This document shows positions 63,418 through 64,000 of a stretch of 64,000 nt of DNA, in pieces. The stretch is from NCBI GenBank assembly GCA_023437225.1, contig JAEZGS010000011.1:124001-188000 (forward strand), given 5' to 3'. Origin of the DNA: Bacteroidota bacterium (GTDB lineage: Bacteria; Bacteroidota; Bacteroidia; Chitinophagales; Chitinophagaceae). Positions within the stretch are counted from its first letter, which is position 1. The number at the start of each line of letters is the position of its first letter. The notes under the pieces are model-generated. The model was not told the origin of the DNA, made no database searches, and saw only the letters and a list, made by a program, of their open reading frames with translations. The translations under genes were made by a program, and so were the position numbers.

Positions 63418-64000
63418 TTACTTAATGACTCCGCATCCGATCCTTTCGCCGGAGTTGCCGGTTGGTTGAGATTTATAGTCGTCAACACCACTATGAATAA
63501 TGATGGTCTTATTTAAAATGTTTTTGGTTGAGTCGCCGCCAATGGACCAGCGGTCTGATTCTACTTCAATAGATCCTTTTCCATTTGCGTCAAGATTTAT
63601 GTTGCCGATGTCTCCGCTATGGAATGGTGCAGTACCCCATTTGCCATGGTTTTCGTTTGTTGGATTCCAGTGTCCACCGGCGTGCTTACCCATATCGCCA
63701 CAATCGCCCATTGCATGGAAGTGTATGGCAACGCTTGAATTTGCCTTTTTAGGAACCTCAATGTCAAGTTTCATTTTTACCATTGTACCATTCTGAGTAA
63801 AATGGGCCGTTCCACTAAGTGTAGTATCTGCTTTCGTTCCGGATAGTGCAGCCATGGCGTGCATATTGCCTGATGTGTCTGTTGTAGATCCGGTGTTCAT
63901 GTCACCTGTAGTAGCAGTGGTGTCACTTCCATTGTTATTCTCCGTGGAGCCGTCGTTACAGGCAACGAGAGCTAATAAACTGAATGATGCGGCAGCTAAG
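63418..64000 (-). CDS. sodC: Cu/Zn superoxide dismutase lipoprotein (partial, N-terminus beyond window)
   Basis: The last 194 codons of a SodC-type enzyme. The frame continues to the window edge with a hydrophobic segment ending in ALVACND, a lipobox, followed by a Ser/Thr/Asn-rich linker. The catalytic domain has HFHAMGDCGD (copper His pair, disulfide Cys), KHAGGHWNPTNENHG (zinc ligands), FHSGDIGNI, IIIHSGVDDY (copper His) and SGERIGCGVI (channel Arg and second Cys). It would detoxify superoxide at the cell surface or in the periplasm. Confidence 0.92.
   Translation of the reverse strand, partial: LAAASFSLLALVACNDGSTENNNGSDTTATTGDMNTGSTTDTSGNMHAMAALSGTKADTTLSGTAHFTQNGTMVKMKLDIEVPKKANSSVAIHFHAMGDCGDMGKHAGGHWNPTNENHGKWGTAPFHSGDIGNINLDANGKGSIEVESDRWSIGGDSTKNILNKTIIIHSGVDDYKSQPTGNSGERIGCGVIK

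Overview
The window looks like a chromosomal segment of a member of the Bacteroidota, most likely Chitinophagaceae or a close relative. Evidence: a SusC/SusD pair with a polysaccharide-utilisation gene set, a secreted protein with a type IX secretion C-terminal domain, a DUF3667 protein, a LytS/LytTR pair, several promoters of the Bacteroidota form (TTTG about 17-19 nt before TAnnTTTG), and a tmRNA tag ending YAMAA. The assignment is inferred from gene content only.

Region 1-28.5 kb is mostly housekeeping or core. It holds sbcC (cut by the left edge) and sbcD; a tRNA-Leu(GAG); a histidine kinase divergent from a family 2 glycosyltransferase; a tRNA-Gly/tRNA-Leu(UAA) cluster with its own promoter and terminators; a large FG-GAP T9SS-secreted protein; a TPR membrane protein followed in frame by a decayed TonB C-terminal domain; a two-domain LigD; a beta-helix/YD-repeat secreted pair; DUF3667-mazG-large histidine kinase; a PolX-like protein whose polymerase active site is degenerate but whose PHP domain is intact; a 49-residue Lys/Ala/Pro histone H1-like protein; rplU-rpmA; a GH3-family protein, dxr and rseP; and ssrA (tmRNA).

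Region 28.5-40.6 kb is mixed. It holds a FucP-type sugar permease with an orphan Hcp-like protein, a GH97 glycosidase, a serine beta-lactamase-like hydrolase, a LytS/LytTR two-component pair, phosphosulfolactate synthase, a long-chain acyl-CoA ligase, a radical SAM/SPASM protein and a ROK-family kinase.

Region 40.7-60.8 kb is a polysaccharide-utilisation locus on the minus strand. It reads like one operon of about 19 kb: susC, susD, a phosphomannose isomerase-like protein, an SP-family sugar symporter, a lipoprotein, two paralogous beta-propeller proteins on either side of a sialate O-acetylesterase-like enzyme, a mutarotase-fold protein, an SDR dehydrogenase, a glucarate dehydratase-like enolase, an SMP-30 lactonase and a GH92 mannosidase. 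The SDR, lactonase and dehydratase together suggest oxidative, non-phosphorylating breakdown of the released sugar or uronate. A GntR/UTRA regulator gene lies just upstream. A shared 14-bp palindrome (TATGT-N4-ACATA) occurs upstream of both susC and gntR, and is probably the operator. The gntR gene is flanked by imperfect inverted repeats of over 100 bp.

Region 61-64 kb holds a maltose O-acetyltransferase-like enzyme, an acyltransferase-3 membrane protein, a secreted DinB-fold protein and a Cu/Zn superoxide dismutase lipoprotein cut by the right edge.

A recurring oddity is a family of low-complexity intergenic arrays built from CCATTT(C/A)-type heptamers, plus TTCCGC and GTAATTC/GTAATGC variants. 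They occur at five gene boundaries and supply hairpins, and in one case a stop codon.
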